Assembly: GCF_030580955.1 (NCBI RefSeq)
Contig: NZ_JAUQON010000012.1
Location: 62,001 to 126,000 of the forward strand
Length of the DNA: 64,000 nt
Direction: 5' to 3'
Source of the DNA: Hymenobacter convexus
GTDB taxonomy: Bacteria > Bacteroidota > Bacteroidia > Cytophagales > Hymenobacteraceae
The notes under the pieces are model-generated. The model was not told the DNA's origin. It ran no database searches and was given only the letters and a program-made list of their open reading frames with translations. This document shows, in pieces, positions 17,457 to 26,120 of the stretch (the stretch's first letter is position 1; each line of letters opens with the position of its first letter). The position numbers and the translations under genes are program-made.

Positions 17457-18806
17457 ATGTCACCCTCTTCGCCTTCCCATGCGGCCGTGCTGGCCGCCGA
17501 GCTTCACTGGCTGCAGCAGCTAATTGACCTGCGGCTGCGCCTCTTTTTTGAAGTAGAGCCCTCCTTCGCCAGCCTGGCCGAACTGCCGCCCCCACCGCTG
17601 CCGCCGGGCTCGGCCTACGCCGATTTCGTGACCAGCCACGCGCTGAGCACGCCGGAGCGCACCGTGCTGGCGCTGACCCTGGCCCCGCACCTGCGCCCGG
17701 AAATGCTGGACGGCTTCTTCGCCCACAACACCACTTACAACAAACGATTTACGGAATTTGGCGGGTGGACGGGCCGCAGCGGCAACTTCCTGCCCACCGG
17801 CGAAACGGCCCTTTTCCTGCTGGCCGGCGCCGACGTCGCGGCGCGCATTGCGCAGGCGCCGGCCCTGGCGCCCGAGGGCGCGCTGCTCCGGAGCCGGGCC
17901 GTGCGCCTGGAACCGGTGGGCAAAGACGAGCCGCTGCTGAGCGGCGGGCTGTGCCTGGCCGAAGACTACGCGGCCTACTTCACCACCGGAACCTTCGGCG
18001 CGCCGCCGTACAACGAGCGGTTCCCCGCCAAAATAGTAGCCACGACCCACGAATGGGCCGACCTGGTGCACGACCCCTACACGCTGCAGGGCGTGACCGA
18101 AATCCAGAGCTGGCTGGAGCACGGCGCCGCGCTGCTCCGCGACACCGACCTGGGCCGGTGGCTGAAACCCGGCTACCGGGCCCTCTTCTACGGCCCGCCC
18201 GGCACGGGCAAGACGGTGACGGCCGCCCTGCTGGGCAAAAGCACCGGCCGCGACGTGTACCGCGTCGACCTTTCGATGATTGTGTCCAAGTACATCGGCG
18301 AGACGGAAAAAAACCTGGCGGCCGTGTTCGACCAGGCCGAAGACAAGGATTGGATTTTGTTCTTCGATGAAGCCGACGCCTTGTTCGGGAAGCGGGTGGA
18401 AACCGCCAGCGCCAACGACCGTTTCGCCAACCAGGAGGTTGCCTACCTGCTGCAGCGCATCGAGGACCACCGCGGCGTAATAATTCTGGCGTCTAACCTG
18501 AAAGACAACATCGACAAGGCCTTTCTGCGCCGGTTTCAGACGGTGGTGTATTTCCCGGTGCCCGGCGAGGCCCTGCGCCACACGCTCTGGCAGCGCGCCT
18601 TTGCGAGCGGCCTGCCGCTGGCGGCCGACGTAGACCTGGCCCGCATCGCGCAGAAATGGGAGCTCGCCGGCGGGTCGATGATTAACGTGATTCGCTACTG
18701 CAACCTGAAAGCGCGGGCAGCGGGGGCCTCCGCCATTCAGCAGCCGGAAATAGAAGCTGGCATCCGGCGTGAATTGCAAAAGGAAGGCATCCTTTTAACG
18801 CACTAA
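17457..18806 (+). CDS. AAA+ ATPase of the eCIS (Afp15-like)
   Basis: 449-aa AAA+ protein. Walker A is GPPGTGKT (about residues 244-251), Walker B ILFFDEADALFG (about 298-309), and the sensor/second region of homology is visible as NLKDNIDKAFLRRFQTVVYF with paired Arg residues. The first ~200 residues form a separate N-terminal domain (RLRLFFEVEPSFASLAELPP onward) as in Afp15. Afp15-type ATPases are needed for eCIS assembly or cargo loading, not for recycling as ClpV does in T6SS; that is family knowledge. It closes the rightward operon, and the following gene is unrelated. Confidence 0.9.
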   Translation: MSPSSPSHAAVLAAELHWLQQLIDLRLRLFFEVEPSFASLAELPPPPLPPGSAYADFVTSHALSTPERTVLALTLAPHLRPEMLDGFFAHNTTYNKRFTEFGGWTGRSGNFLPTGETALFLLAGADVAARIAQAPALAPEGALLRSRAVRLEPVGKDEPLLSGGLCLAEDYAAYFTTGTFGAPPYNERFPAKIVATTHEWADLVHDPYTLQGVTEIQSWLEHGAALLRDTDLGRWLKPGYRALFYGPPGTGKTVTAALLGKSTGRDVYRVDLSMIVSKYIGETEKNLAAVFDQAEDKDWILFFDEADALFGKRVETASANDRFANQEVAYLLQRIEDHRGVIILASNLKDNIDKAFLRRFQTVVYFPVPGEALRHTLWQRAFASGLPLAADVDLARIAQKWELAGGSMINVIRYCNLKARAAGASAIQQPEIEAGIRRELQKEGILLTH

Positions 18807-18962
18807 CGCACTAACCCGCGGCCCGCGCCCCGGACACAGGTGGGCTCCGGCGGGCAGCCCGCCGTGCCGGGCAGCCGCCCCAATGCCACTTCCGCTGCCT
18901 GGGGCTACTTCCCAACGATGCGGCCGACCAGCATTTTGCGAACCGGGCCAGCGAAACCTTAC

Positions 18963-18992
18963 TTGCTTTTCTCAGAAGAAACGGGAACTTTG
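18963..18992 (+). promoter_or_regulatory. Candidate promoter of the GH97 gene
   Basis: TTG (18963-18965), a 19-base spacer, then GAACTTTG (18985-18992), one mismatch from the TAnnTTTG consensus. The predicted start site falls inside the LacI-type palindrome that follows, and the coding region begins 28 bases downstream of the -7 box. Confidence 0.55.
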
Positions 18993-19007
18993 TGCAAACG
19001 TTTTCAC
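18992..19007. promoter_or_regulatory. LacI/GalR-type operator overlapping the GH97 start of transcription
   Basis: GTGCAAACGTTTTCAC, a 16-bp palindrome around a central CG with 14 of 16 positions symmetrical. This is the form of operators bound by LacI/GalR proteins (central CG flanked by A- and T-rich half-sites). It begins at the last base of the -7 box, so binding would block initiation. Two LacI-family regulators are encoded about 9-12 kb downstream. Confidence 0.6.
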
Positions 19008-19020
19008 AACCTGTTCTCCT

Positions 19021-21174
19021 ATGCATTCCCACCGCTTGTTTACGAACCGCTTTTCGCTGCAGAATGCGGCCCGCACCGTGCTGCTTTTCGGCCTTTGCCT
19101 GCTGTGGCAGGCCGCCCGGGCCGAGGACATTAACTCGCCCAACGGCCAGCTGAAGCTGACGTTTGCGCTGCAAAGCGACGGCGTGCCCACCTACCGCCTC
19201 ACCTACAAGGGCCGCGGCGTCATCAAAACCAGCAAGCTGGGGCTCGACCTCAAAAACGCCACCGCCCTCACCAGCGGCTTTGCCGTGGCCGAGAGCAAGC
19301 AGCGCAGTTTCGATGAGAGCTGGGCACCGGTATGGGGCGAGGTGAAAACCATTCGGAACCATTACAATGAGCTGGCCGTCACGCTGGCGCAGGCCGCCAC
19401 CGGCCGCAGTATCCGGGTGCGGTTTCGGGTATTTGACGACGGCTTGGGCTTCCGCTACGAGTTTCCGCGCCAGCCCAAGCTCGACTACTTCACCATCAAG
19501 GAGGAGCGCACGCAGTTTGCCCTGGCCGGCGACCACAAGGCCTTCTGGCTGCCCGGCGACTACGACACCCAGGAATACAGTACCGTGACGTCGAAGCTCT
19601 CCGAGGTGCGCGGCAAAATGAAAGCCGCCGTGACGCCCAACGCCTCGCAAACCACCTTCTCCCCCACCGGCCTGCAGACGCCGCTGATGCTCAAAAGCCA
19701 GGACGGCCTTTACATTAACATCCACGAGGCGGCGCTGATTGACTACTCGTGCATGAGCCTGGAGCTGGACGACAAGAACATGGTGCTCGAATCGCACCTC
19801 ACGCCCGACGCGGTGGGCGACAAGGGCCTGATTCAGACGCCGGCGCTCTCGCCCTGGCGCACGGTGATTGTGAGCGACCGGGCCGGCGACATTCTGGAAT
19901 CGAAGCTGGTGCTGAACCTCAACGAGCCCACCAAATTCAAGGACACGGGCTGGATTAAGCCGGTGAAGTACGTGGGCGTGTGGTGGGAGATGATTACGGG
20001 CAAAAGCACGTGGTCGTACACCAACATGGACAACATCAAGCTCGATTCGGTTGATTATAAGTCGGTGAAGCCCAACGGCACGCACGGCGCCAACACTGCC
20101 CGCGTGAAGGAATACATCGATTTTGCCGCCCTGCACGGCTTCGACGCGGTGCTGGTGGAAGGCTGGAACACCGGCTGGGAAGACTGGTTCGGCAAGCACA
20201 AGGACTACGTGTTCGACTTCGTGACGCCCTACCCCGATTTCGACGTGGCCGAATTGCAACGCTATGCGGCCAGCAAGAACGTGAAAATCATCATGCACCA
20301 CGAAACCTCGGGCTCGGTGCGCAACTACGAGCGCCACCTCGACGCCGCTTTCGACTTCATGAACAAGTACGGCTACGACGCCGTGAAAACCGGCTACGTG
20401 GGCGATATCGTGCCCCTGGGCCACCACCACTATGACCAGTGGCTGATTAACCACTACAACTTCGTGCTGCAGAAAGCCGCCGAGCACCACATCATGGTGA
20501 ACGGCCACGAGGCCGTGCGCCCCACCGGCCTGGCCCGCACCTATCCCAACCTCATCGGCAACGAGGCCGCCCGCGGCACCGAGTACGAGTCCTTCGGCGG
20601 CAACAACGCCGACCACACCACCATCCTGCCCTTCACGCGCCTCATTGGCGGGCCGATGGACTACACGCCGGGCATTTTCCAGACGCAAATCAGCGCCATC
20701 AACCCCAGCAACAAGTCGTTCGTGCACAGTACCCTGGTGCGCCAAATGGCGCTGTATGTGACGATGTACTCGCCCCTGCAAATGGCCGCCGACCTGCCCG
20801 AAAACTACAACAAGCACCTCGACGCCTTCCAGTTCATCAAGGACGTGGCCGTGGACTGGGACGACACCCACGTGCTCGAAGCCGAGCCCGGCGACTACAT
20901 TACCATCGCCCGCAAGGCCAAGGGCAAAAGCAGCTGGTTCATCGGCAGCACCTGCGACGAAAACGGCCGCACCTCGAACATCAACCTGAGCTTCCTGGAG
21001 CCCGGCAAAAAGTACGTGGCCACCATCTATGCCGACGCCAAGGACGCCCACTATGAGAAGAACCCGCAGGCCTACACCATCCGCAAAATGAACGTGACGC
21101 GCAAAAGCAAGCTGGCGCAGTACTGCGCACCGGGTGGCGGCTACGCCATCAGCGTGGTGGAGGCCGGGAAGTAG
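19021..21174 (+). CDS. Glycoside hydrolase family 97 protein (SusB-type alpha-glucosidase)
   Basis: 717-aa secreted glycosidase. ATG 19021 gives a clear signal peptide (ARTVLLFGLCLLWQAARAED); upstream in-frame codons would bury it. The N-terminal ~280 residues form the beta-sandwich of GH97 (QLKLTFALQSDGVPTYRLTY). The catalytic barrel follows, with segments I recognise from Bacteroides SusB: IIMHHETSGSVRNYERHLDA, NGHEAVRPTGLARTYPNLIG and NEAARGTEYESFGG, carrying the glutamates of the inverting, Ca-dependent subgroup. The GGPMDYTPGIFQ loop is also typical. It should release glucose from alpha-glucans in the periplasm or at the surface. There is no SusC/SusD pair beside it. A promoter and LacI-type operator lie directly upstream. 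Confidence 0.93.
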   Translation: MHSHRLFTNRFSLQNAARTVLLFGLCLLWQAARAEDINSPNGQLKLTFALQSDGVPTYRLTYKGRGVIKTSKLGLDLKNATALTSGFAVAESKQRSFDESWAPVWGEVKTIRNHYNELAVTLAQAATGRSIRVRFRVFDDGLGFRYEFPRQPKLDYFTIKEERTQFALAGDHKAFWLPGDYDTQEYSTVTSKLSEVRGKMKAAVTPNASQTTFSPTGLQTPLMLKSQDGLYINIHEAALIDYSCMSLELDDKNMVLESHLTPDAVGDKGLIQTPALSPWRTVIVSDRAGDILESKLVLNLNEPTKFKDTGWIKPVKYVGVWWEMITGKSTWSYTNMDNIKLDSVDYKSVKPNGTHGANTARVKEYIDFAALHGFDAVLVEGWNTGWEDWFGKHKDYVFDFVTPYPDFDVAELQRYAASKNVKIIMHHETSGSVRNYERHLDAAFDFMNKYGYDAVKTGYVGDIVPLGHHHYDQWLINHYNFVLQKAAEHHIMVNGHEAVRPTGLARTYPNLIGNEAARGTEYESFGGNNADHTTILPFTRLIGGPMDYTPGIFQTQISAINPSNKSFVHSTLVRQMALYVTMYSPLQMAADLPENYNKHLDAFQFIKDVAVDWDDTHVLEAEPGDYITIARKAKGKSSWFIGSTCDENGRTSNINLSFLEPGKKYVATIYADAKDAHYEKNPQAYTIRKMNVTRKSKLAQYCAPGGGYAISVVEAGK

Positions 21175-21186
21175 GCAGTACGGGTT

Positions 21187-21280
21187 GGCAAAACAAGTAC
21201 CCCGAAGCTATGCTTCGGCTCGCGTTGAACGATGAATGTTCTGACGAGTCGAAGCACAGCTTCGGGGTACTTGTTTTGCC
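21187..21280. repeat. Long inverted repeat (hairpin family D)
   Basis: Two arms of about 38 bases, left starting GGCAAAACAAGTACCCCGAA and right its near-perfect complement ending GTACTTGTTTTGCC, separated by a short unique loop. It lies just after the GH97 gene and could fold into a long stem in RNA. Same architecture as the other ~100-bp hairpins in this window but an unrelated sequence. Confidence 0.85.
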
Positions 21281-21510
21281 GGCCTCCCAAGCAGTCCGGA
21301 ATTTTTGCTGAAAGTCAGCACCGGGAGGCGAAGTACAACGTTTGGACGATAAACCACGCCTTGCTGCCGATAGCCGCTTGGCCGGGCTTTTGCATAGGCT
21401 GATTGGTCCGTTATTTAGCGACCGGGTTGGAGCCCTCAACAGCCGAATTCTCAACGCCCGGGATGGCCTGAAACTGCCGCCCCCCGTTGCAAACCACCTA
21501 ATTTTTCCAA
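21281..21510. other. Intergenic region before the ApbE gene
   Basis: About 230 bases between the hairpin and the ApbE-DUF2271 gene. I see no gene and no good TAnnTTTG promoter; the promoter of the flavin-transferase operon presumably lies here. Confidence 0.4.
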
Positions 21511-23046
21511 ATGACAAACCCGTTTTCAAACCGCGTGGCCGGTTTTCTGCTGCCGCTGGCCGTGGCCGGCAGCGTTGCTTTTTTGCCCCACAAGGCCACC
21601 AGGCTTTACGTTTCGGACTACGAGAACGTGCTGGGTACGTCCCTCGAAATCAAGATTGATGCTGACGCCGAACAGCACGCCACCCAAGCCGAAAGCGCCG
21701 CCCTGCACGAAGTGGACCGCCTGAACAAAATCCTGAGCAGCTACGATGCCAGCAGCGAGTTCAGCCGCTGGATGCGGGCTGGCAAAGCGCCGCTGGCCGT
21801 GTCGCCGGAGCTGTACGAGGTGCTGGCCCTGTTTGAGCAGTGGCGCCTGAAAAGCGACGGCGCGCTGGATGCTTCGGCCGAAACCGTGGGCCAGCTCTGG
21901 CGCGAGGCCGCCAAGCAAAACCGGCAGCCCACCGCCGCCGAAATCAGCGCCGCTGTGGCAGCTGTGCACCAGCAGCATTACGTGCTGAATGCCCAAAACC
22001 ACACGGCCCAGCGCACCAGCACGGCACCGCTGGCCCTCAATTCCTTCGCCAAGAGCTACATCATGAACAAAGCCGCCGAGGCGGCCCTGGCCACGCCCGG
22101 CGTGAGCGGCCTGGTGGTGAATATTGGGGGCGACATTCTGGTGCGGGGCGAGCACACCGAGCAAATCAACGTGAGCAACCCTAGGGCCGACGCCGAAAAC
22201 GACCAGCCCGTGGCCCAGCTGCAGGTGAGCGACAAAACCATTGCCACCAGCGGCAACTACCGCCGCGGCGAGCTGATTGGCGGCCGCTGGTACTCGCACA
22301 TCATCGATCCGCGCACGGGCCGGCCGGCCAGTGAGGTCATCAGCGCCACCGTGGTGGCCGATAAGGCGACGGATGCTGGCGCGCTGGCCACGGCCCTGAA
22401 CGTGCTGCCCACCACCGAAGGCCCGGCCCTGGTAGCCGCCGTACCCGGCGCCGAATTTATGCTCCTCACCGCCGACGGCCGCCGGCTGGAAAGCGCCGGT
22501 TGGCGCAAGCTGGCGCGGCCCGCCACGAAACCGGCCGCCGAAAAACCGGCCGCCCCAACCAAAGACAAGCCTTGGGACCCGGCCTACGAAGTAGCTATAA
22601 ACCTGGAGCTGGCCACCATTGAGGGCGTGCGCGTGCACCGGCCCTTCGTGGCCGTGTGGGTGGTGGACGAGAAAAAGCAGCCCGTGCGCCAGATTGCGCT
22701 GTGGTACAACAAGCCCCGCTGGCTCGACGACATGCGCTTCTGGTACGCCACTTACTACGACCAATTCGCAGCCGCCAACAGTACCCTCAGCTCCACCGCC
22801 AGCGCCACCCGCTCGCCGGGCAAGTACACCCTGAAATGGGATGGCAAGGACGACAAAGGCAACCTCGTGCCCCAGGGCGGCACCTACACGGTGCTCGTTG
22901 AAGTAGCCCGCGAGCACGGCACTCACCAGATGCTGAAGCAAGACCTCAACGTGGCCAAGAAGAAGCCTCTGCATTTCGAACTGCCGCCTAATACCGAGGT
23001 AGCGTCGGCGTCGGTGGACTTCCGCAAAAAGGCTGATGACAAGTAG
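21511..23046 (+). CDS. ApbE FAD:protein FMN transferase fused to a DUF2271 domain
   Basis: 511-aa two-domain protein. Residues ~30-330 are ApbE, which transfers FMN from FAD to Thr/Ser of redox proteins: EVDRLNKILSSYDASSEFSR, the substrate loop region NSFAKSYIMNKAAEAALATP, VVNIGGDILVRG and HIIDPRTGRPASEVISATVV with DAGALATALNVL. A Lys/Ala/Pro linker (PATKPAAEKPAAPTKDK) leads to DUF2271 (RPFVAVWVVDEKKQPVRQIA, GKYTLKWDGKDDKGNLVPQG), often encoded with PepSY proteins. The N-terminus has a signal-peptide-like hydrophobic segment (FLLPLAVAGSVAFLPH), so it works in the periplasm. The gene overlaps the PepSY gene by 11 bases. No flavoprotein substrate is encoded nearby. Confidence 0.9.
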   Translation: MTNPFSNRVAGFLLPLAVAGSVAFLPHKATRLYVSDYENVLGTSLEIKIDADAEQHATQAESAALHEVDRLNKILSSYDASSEFSRWMRAGKAPLAVSPELYEVLALFEQWRLKSDGALDASAETVGQLWREAAKQNRQPTAAEISAAVAAVHQQHYVLNAQNHTAQRTSTAPLALNSFAKSYIMNKAAEAALATPGVSGLVVNIGGDILVRGEHTEQINVSNPRADAENDQPVAQLQVSDKTIATSGNYRRGELIGGRWYSHIIDPRTGRPASEVISATVVADKATDAGALATALNVLPTTEGPALVAAVPGAEFMLLTADGRRLESAGWRKLARPATKPAAEKPAAPTKDKPWDPAYEVAINLELATIEGVRVHRPFVAVWVVDEKKQPVRQIALWYNKPRWLDDMRFWYATYYDQFAAANSTLSSTASATRSPGKYTLKWDGKDDKGNLVPQGGTYTVLVEVAREHGTHQMLKQDLNVAKKKPLHFELPPNTEVASASVDFRKKADDK

Positions 23047-23689
23047 CAAGGAGCCGCTGAAGCCAACTGCCGACGCCCCCGGCAAGTCTGCCAAGCAGGT
23101 CTGGAAAAAGCGCGGGGCCGCGTGGTCGCGCTGGCTGCACCTGTACTTGTCGATGCTCAGCTTCTTCGTGGTGCTGTTTTTCTCGGTCACGGGCCTCACC
23201 CTGAACCACGCCGAGTGGTTCGACGGGCAGCAGGCCGAGAGCAAGCGCACCGGCACCCTCCCCGCGATATGGGTGAACGCGCCCGACACCGCTCGCATTC
23301 GCAAGCTGGAAATCGTGGAGCTACTGCGCAGTAAATACGGCGTGAAGGGCGCCATGAGCGACTTTCTAGTGGAAGACGACCAGTGCTCCGTCTCCTTCAA
23401 AGGCCCCGGCTACAGCGCCGATGCCTTCATCGACCGCGCGGCCGGCACCTTCAAGCTCACGGAGTTGCGGCTGGGCTGGGTGGCCGTACTCAACGACCTG
23501 CACAAGGGCCGCGACAGCGGCCCGGGCTGGAGCTGGCTGATTGACATTTCGGCGGTTTTTTTGGTCGTGGTGTCGCTCAGCGGGCTGGCCATGCTATTTT
23601 TCCTGAAAAACAAGCGAGTAAGAGGCATGATAGTGGGCATTGTCGGCGGCGTCATTTGCTACCTGCTCTACTGGCTGCTGGTGCCGTGA
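23036..23689 (+). CDS. PepSY-associated membrane protein
   Basis: 217-aa protein with a PepSY-associated TM helix at residues ~30-55 (WLHLYLSMLSFFVVLFFSVT, then GLTLNHAEWF), a periplasmic region of about 100 residues and two more C-terminal helices (SWLIDISAVFLVVVSLSGLA and VGGVICYLLYWLL). The order, with LNDLHKGRDSGPGW before the second helix, is that of small PepSY reductase-like proteins linked to iron or flavin redox chains. Start ATG 23036 overlaps the ApbE-DUF2271 stop, so the two are translationally coupled. A joint role in extracytoplasmic electron transfer is inference. Confidence 0.85.
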   Translation: MTSSKEPLKPTADAPGKSAKQVWKKRGAAWSRWLHLYLSMLSFFVVLFFSVTGLTLNHAEWFDGQQAESKRTGTLPAIWVNAPDTARIRKLEIVELLRSKYGVKGAMSDFLVEDDQCSVSFKGPGYSADAFIDRAAGTFKLTELRLGWVAVLNDLHKGRDSGPGWSWLIDISAVFLVVVSLSGLAMLFFLKNKRVRGMIVGIVGGVICYLLYWLLVP

Positions 23690-23708
23690 GTAGGTAACGG
23701 GTGACATC

Positions 23709-23746
23709 AAAAAAGCCCCGACGCTGTGCAGCGTCGGGGCTTTTTT
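23709..23746. terminator. Bidirectional rho-independent terminator
   Basis: Perfect 13-bp stem AGCCCCGACGCTG / CAGCGTCGGGGCT with a 2-base loop, followed by six T and preceded by six A. It sits between the PepSY gene and the convergent hydrolase gene, so it can end transcription in both directions. Confidence 0.92.
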
Positions 23747-23772
23747 GTGGGATTCAACCTGCGCTAGCTCTG

Positions 23773-24627
23773 CTAGCCGCCGCGCACATCGGTGCCGGTG
23801 GCGAAGTCAATCAGGTCGCGGTTGAGCTTGTCTTTGTCGGTGATGAACAGGCCGTGCGGCGCGCCTTCGTAGGTGATGTAGGTGGCGTGGGGCAGGTGCT
23901 GGCTCATGCGGTCGGCGCTATTTTTGATGGGCACCGTCTTATCGTCTTCGCCGTGGATGACGAGGGCCGGCACTTTGATGGTAGCCAAATCCTGGCGGAA
24001 ATCGGTTTCGGCGAAGGCATGGCCGCAAGCCACCGTGGCCTGGTGCGAGCCCAACGAGGCCATGCCAAACGACCAATCCAGCACGGCCTGGCTTACGGGG
24101 TTGCTTAGTGGCCCCTCGCCGTAGAACTGCTTGCCAAAGGTTTGCAGGAAGCCGAACCGGTCCTTGGCAATGTTTTCCTGGATGTCGTCGAAAGTCGACT
24201 TGTCCACGCCGTCGGGGTTGTCGTCGGTTTTGAGCAGGTAGGGCGTCACGGCCGACACGAAGGCCACTTTGGCCACGCGGGCACCGCCGTGGCGGCTCAT
24301 GTAACGGGCCACTTCGCCGCCGCCCATCGAGAAGCCCACCAGCGTCACGTTTTGTAGGTTCAGGGTGTCGAGCACGGCTTTCAGGTCGTCGGCCAGCGTG
24401 TCGTAGTCGTAGCCCTCGAAGGGCTTGGACGAGTTGCCGAAGCCGCGGCGGGTGTAGGCCACCACGCGCAGGCCGTGCTTGGGCAATTCGCCCAACTGGT
24501 AAGTCCAGGCCTCGTGGCTCTGGGGCCAGCCGTGAATGAGCACCACCGTGGCGCCCTGGCCCTGGTCGGTGTAATGCAGTTTGATGTCTTCGCCGTTGGC
24601 GTCCTGGCCGGCCTTGATGTAACTCAT
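23773..24627 (-). CDS. Alpha/beta hydrolase, non-haem chloroperoxidase-like
   Basis: 284-aa alpha/beta-fold hydrolase; ATG 24627 (MSYIKAGQDANGEDIKLHYT) is preferred because the family starts like this. Visible motifs: VVLIHGWPQSHEAW (oxyanion-hole HGWP), nucleophile elbow GFSMGGG with the serine, acid LVIHGEDDKTVP, and histidine in EGAPHGLFITDKD. YTRRGFGNSSKPFEGYDYDT is typical of the chloroperoxidase/aryl-esterase group. No signal peptide, so cytoplasmic. It is monocistronic and converges on the PepSY gene across a shared terminator. Substrate unknown; names such as chloroperoxidase reflect similarity, not proven halogenation. Confidence 0.88.
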   Translation of the reverse strand: MSYIKAGQDANGEDIKLHYTDQGQGATVVLIHGWPQSHEAWTYQLGELPKHGLRVVAYTRRGFGNSSKPFEGYDYDTLADDLKAVLDTLNLQNVTLVGFSMGGGEVARYMSRHGGARVAKVAFVSAVTPYLLKTDDNPDGVDKSTFDDIQENIAKDRFGFLQTFGKQFYGEGPLSNPVSQAVLDWSFGMASLGSHQATVACGHAFAETDFRQDLATIKVPALVIHGEDDKTVPIKNSADRMSQHLPHATYITYEGAPHGLFITDKDKLNRDLIDFATGTDVRGG

Positions 24628-24812
24628 GCGAAAGGAAGGTTTGGGTGAATGATGTTGTTTTATTACGAGGCGCTTCCGCATTACGGTTCTTTTTCAGCCG
24701 CCTGTTTTTTTTCAGCTAAGCTTGCCCCAATTCACAAAATCGCCACTTCTTTTGGCAGCATCATACCCATTACCAACGCTTTGCCGGATTATTCTTCCGG
24801 CCCGCGGCCGTA

Positions 24813-25820
24813 CTAATTTTGCCGCGGCTCCCAGGGCTGCGAGCCGCCGAAAATGGTTTTTAGCGTGTACTTTTTAGCTTCTTTGGCTGTGAGCTGGTGC
24901 GCCCATTTCACCCGGCCGGCCGAGTTGGCGCCGGGGCCGCGGGAGTTGAACTCGGCATAGTAGGCCGTTTGCTCATTGGTGGGTGCGTGCCAGTTGTCCC
25001 AGCCGGCGGCGGTGATGTGGGCACCCATCTCGGTGTTGAGAAAAACCGTGTTAGAATGGGGCCGCCAGGGCCGGCCAAGGTAGACCTTGGTGGCGGCAGG
25101 TGCGGCCGTGAGGGTGCAATCGAGGAACACGAAACCGAACTTCTGGCGCGGCGAAGTGGAGGCGGCCGTGATGTAGGAATTCGACTTGCTGAAGATGGTG
25201 CAATGGTCGAACACCACCGTGCTGCCGCCGAAAATGAAGTCTGTGGTGCCTTCGATGTAGCAGTCCTGGTAGTACTGCCGGCTGTTCTCGGTGGCCGGAA
25301 ACAGCGTGTCCTGGTTGCCCAGCATGCGGCAATGGCGAAAGGTGGCGCGGTCGCCCTCCACGTGCAGGGCCACGGCCTGCCCCACCGGCCCGGCCGAGTT
25401 TTCGAACGTAATGTTTTCGGCCGTGAAGTCGTTGCCCTGCACCCGCGCCGTGGAGGAGCTGTAGGTGCTGTGCTTCTCAGCATCGCCCGAGTAATCGCCG
25501 AAGGTGATGACCACGCCCTCGCGGCTCTCGCCCAGCAGGGTGATGTGGGTTTTCTGCGAAGGCACCAGCAGCTTCTCTTTGTACGTGCCGTTTTTGATGA
25601 AGATGGTGGCCGTCACTTGCATAAAATCGCGCACGGCCAGCACGGCCTCCTGCACGGTGCGGTAGTCGCCGGAGCCGTCCGGCGCCACCGTGAGGCGGAT
25701 GGGCACCAGAAAGGTTTCCACCTTGGCTGGCACGGCCGGAGTGGGCGGCGTGGCCTGAGCGAAGAGGCTTTGGCTGGCGAGAAGCAGGCTGCCAGCCAGC
25801 AAGAAACGGCGGAGAATCAT
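24813..25820 (-). CDS. Pectin methylesterase (carbohydrate esterase family 8)
   Basis: 335-aa secreted pectinesterase that removes methyl groups from galacturonate in pectin. ATG 25820 gives a clean signal peptide (MILRRFLLAGSLLLASQSLF, AQA cleavage). The right-handed beta-helix carries the family signatures: DGSGDYRTVQEAV, GNQDTLFPATENS with the catalytic Asp region, YIEGTTDFIFGGSTVVFDHC with the second Asp, and YLGRPWRPHSNTVF with the catalytic Arg. Length is normal. It stands alone; no pectate lyase or SusCD pair is within the window. Its promoter was not identified. Confidence 0.92.
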   Translation of the reverse strand: MILRRFLLAGSLLLASQSLFAQATPPTPAVPAKVETFLVPIRLTVAPDGSGDYRTVQEAVLAVRDFMQVTATIFIKNGTYKEKLLVPSQKTHITLLGESREGVVITFGDYSGDAEKHSTYSSSTARVQGNDFTAENITFENSAGPVGQAVALHVEGDRATFRHCRMLGNQDTLFPATENSRQYYQDCYIEGTTDFIFGGSTVVFDHCTIFSKSNSYITAASTSPRQKFGFVFLDCTLTAAPAATKVYLGRPWRPHSNTVFLNTEMGAHITAAGWDNWHAPTNEQTAYYAEFNSRGPGANSAGRVKWAHQLTAKEAKKYTLKTIFGGSQPWEPRQN

Positions 25821-26120
25821 AGCGTTTGGAGAAGAAGGAAGTAGCCGCAATCGGAATGGAACAGCAAGTACCGCAGCGCGGCGCAAAGCACTCGCGCGGG
25901 CCCGGCCAGAAACCTAACTTTGTGCAACGGCTTCCGAAGTTCAACTGAACTAAAAAAGCTCGTTGTGCTGAATGCCTTTTTTGCTTCATCAGGCTCCCCT
26001 CTCCTTTGGGAGAGGGGCTGGGGGTGAGGCGCCACGTAAGAACGAAGCGGTAGAGATGCTTCGACTGCGCTCAGCATGACGTTTTTTTACCCATTAATTC
26101 CACCACCCCCACTCCCACCC
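25821..26120. other. Intergenic region between pectinesterase and paaZ with partial repeats
   Basis: 300 bases between two divergently transcribed genes. A rightward TAACTTTG at 25915-25922 fits the -7 consensus but has no clear TTG upstream. From about 25993 to 26031 lies one arm of hairpin family C with a short internal stem, and from 26047 to 26082 one arm of family A. No gene is seen. Confidence 0.5.
25993..26082. repeat. Composite of half-copies of hairpin families C and A
   Basis: GGCTCCCCTCTCC begins a single arm resembling the right arm of the family C element at 45089-45199 and ends GGGGGTGAGGCG. About 16 bases later begins GCGGTAGAGATGCTTCG, the right arm of family A, ending AGCATGACGTTTTTTT. 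Neither has its partner arm nearby. Confidence 0.7.

Noticed and set aside
1..18806. Prophage or R-type pyocin
   Set aside because: There are no head, integrase, holin or lysis genes, while the AAA+ ATPase, DUF4255 cap, DUF5908 and CIS tape measure are specific to eCIS-type clusters.
18811..21051. 746-aa minus-strand open frame opposite GH97
   Set aside because: Mirror frame of a well-identified GH97 gene; His/Val/Gly-rich, no recognisable domain.
21526..23400. 624-aa minus-strand open frame opposite the ApbE and PepSY genes
   Set aside because: It covers two real genes in antisense and has no coherent domain.
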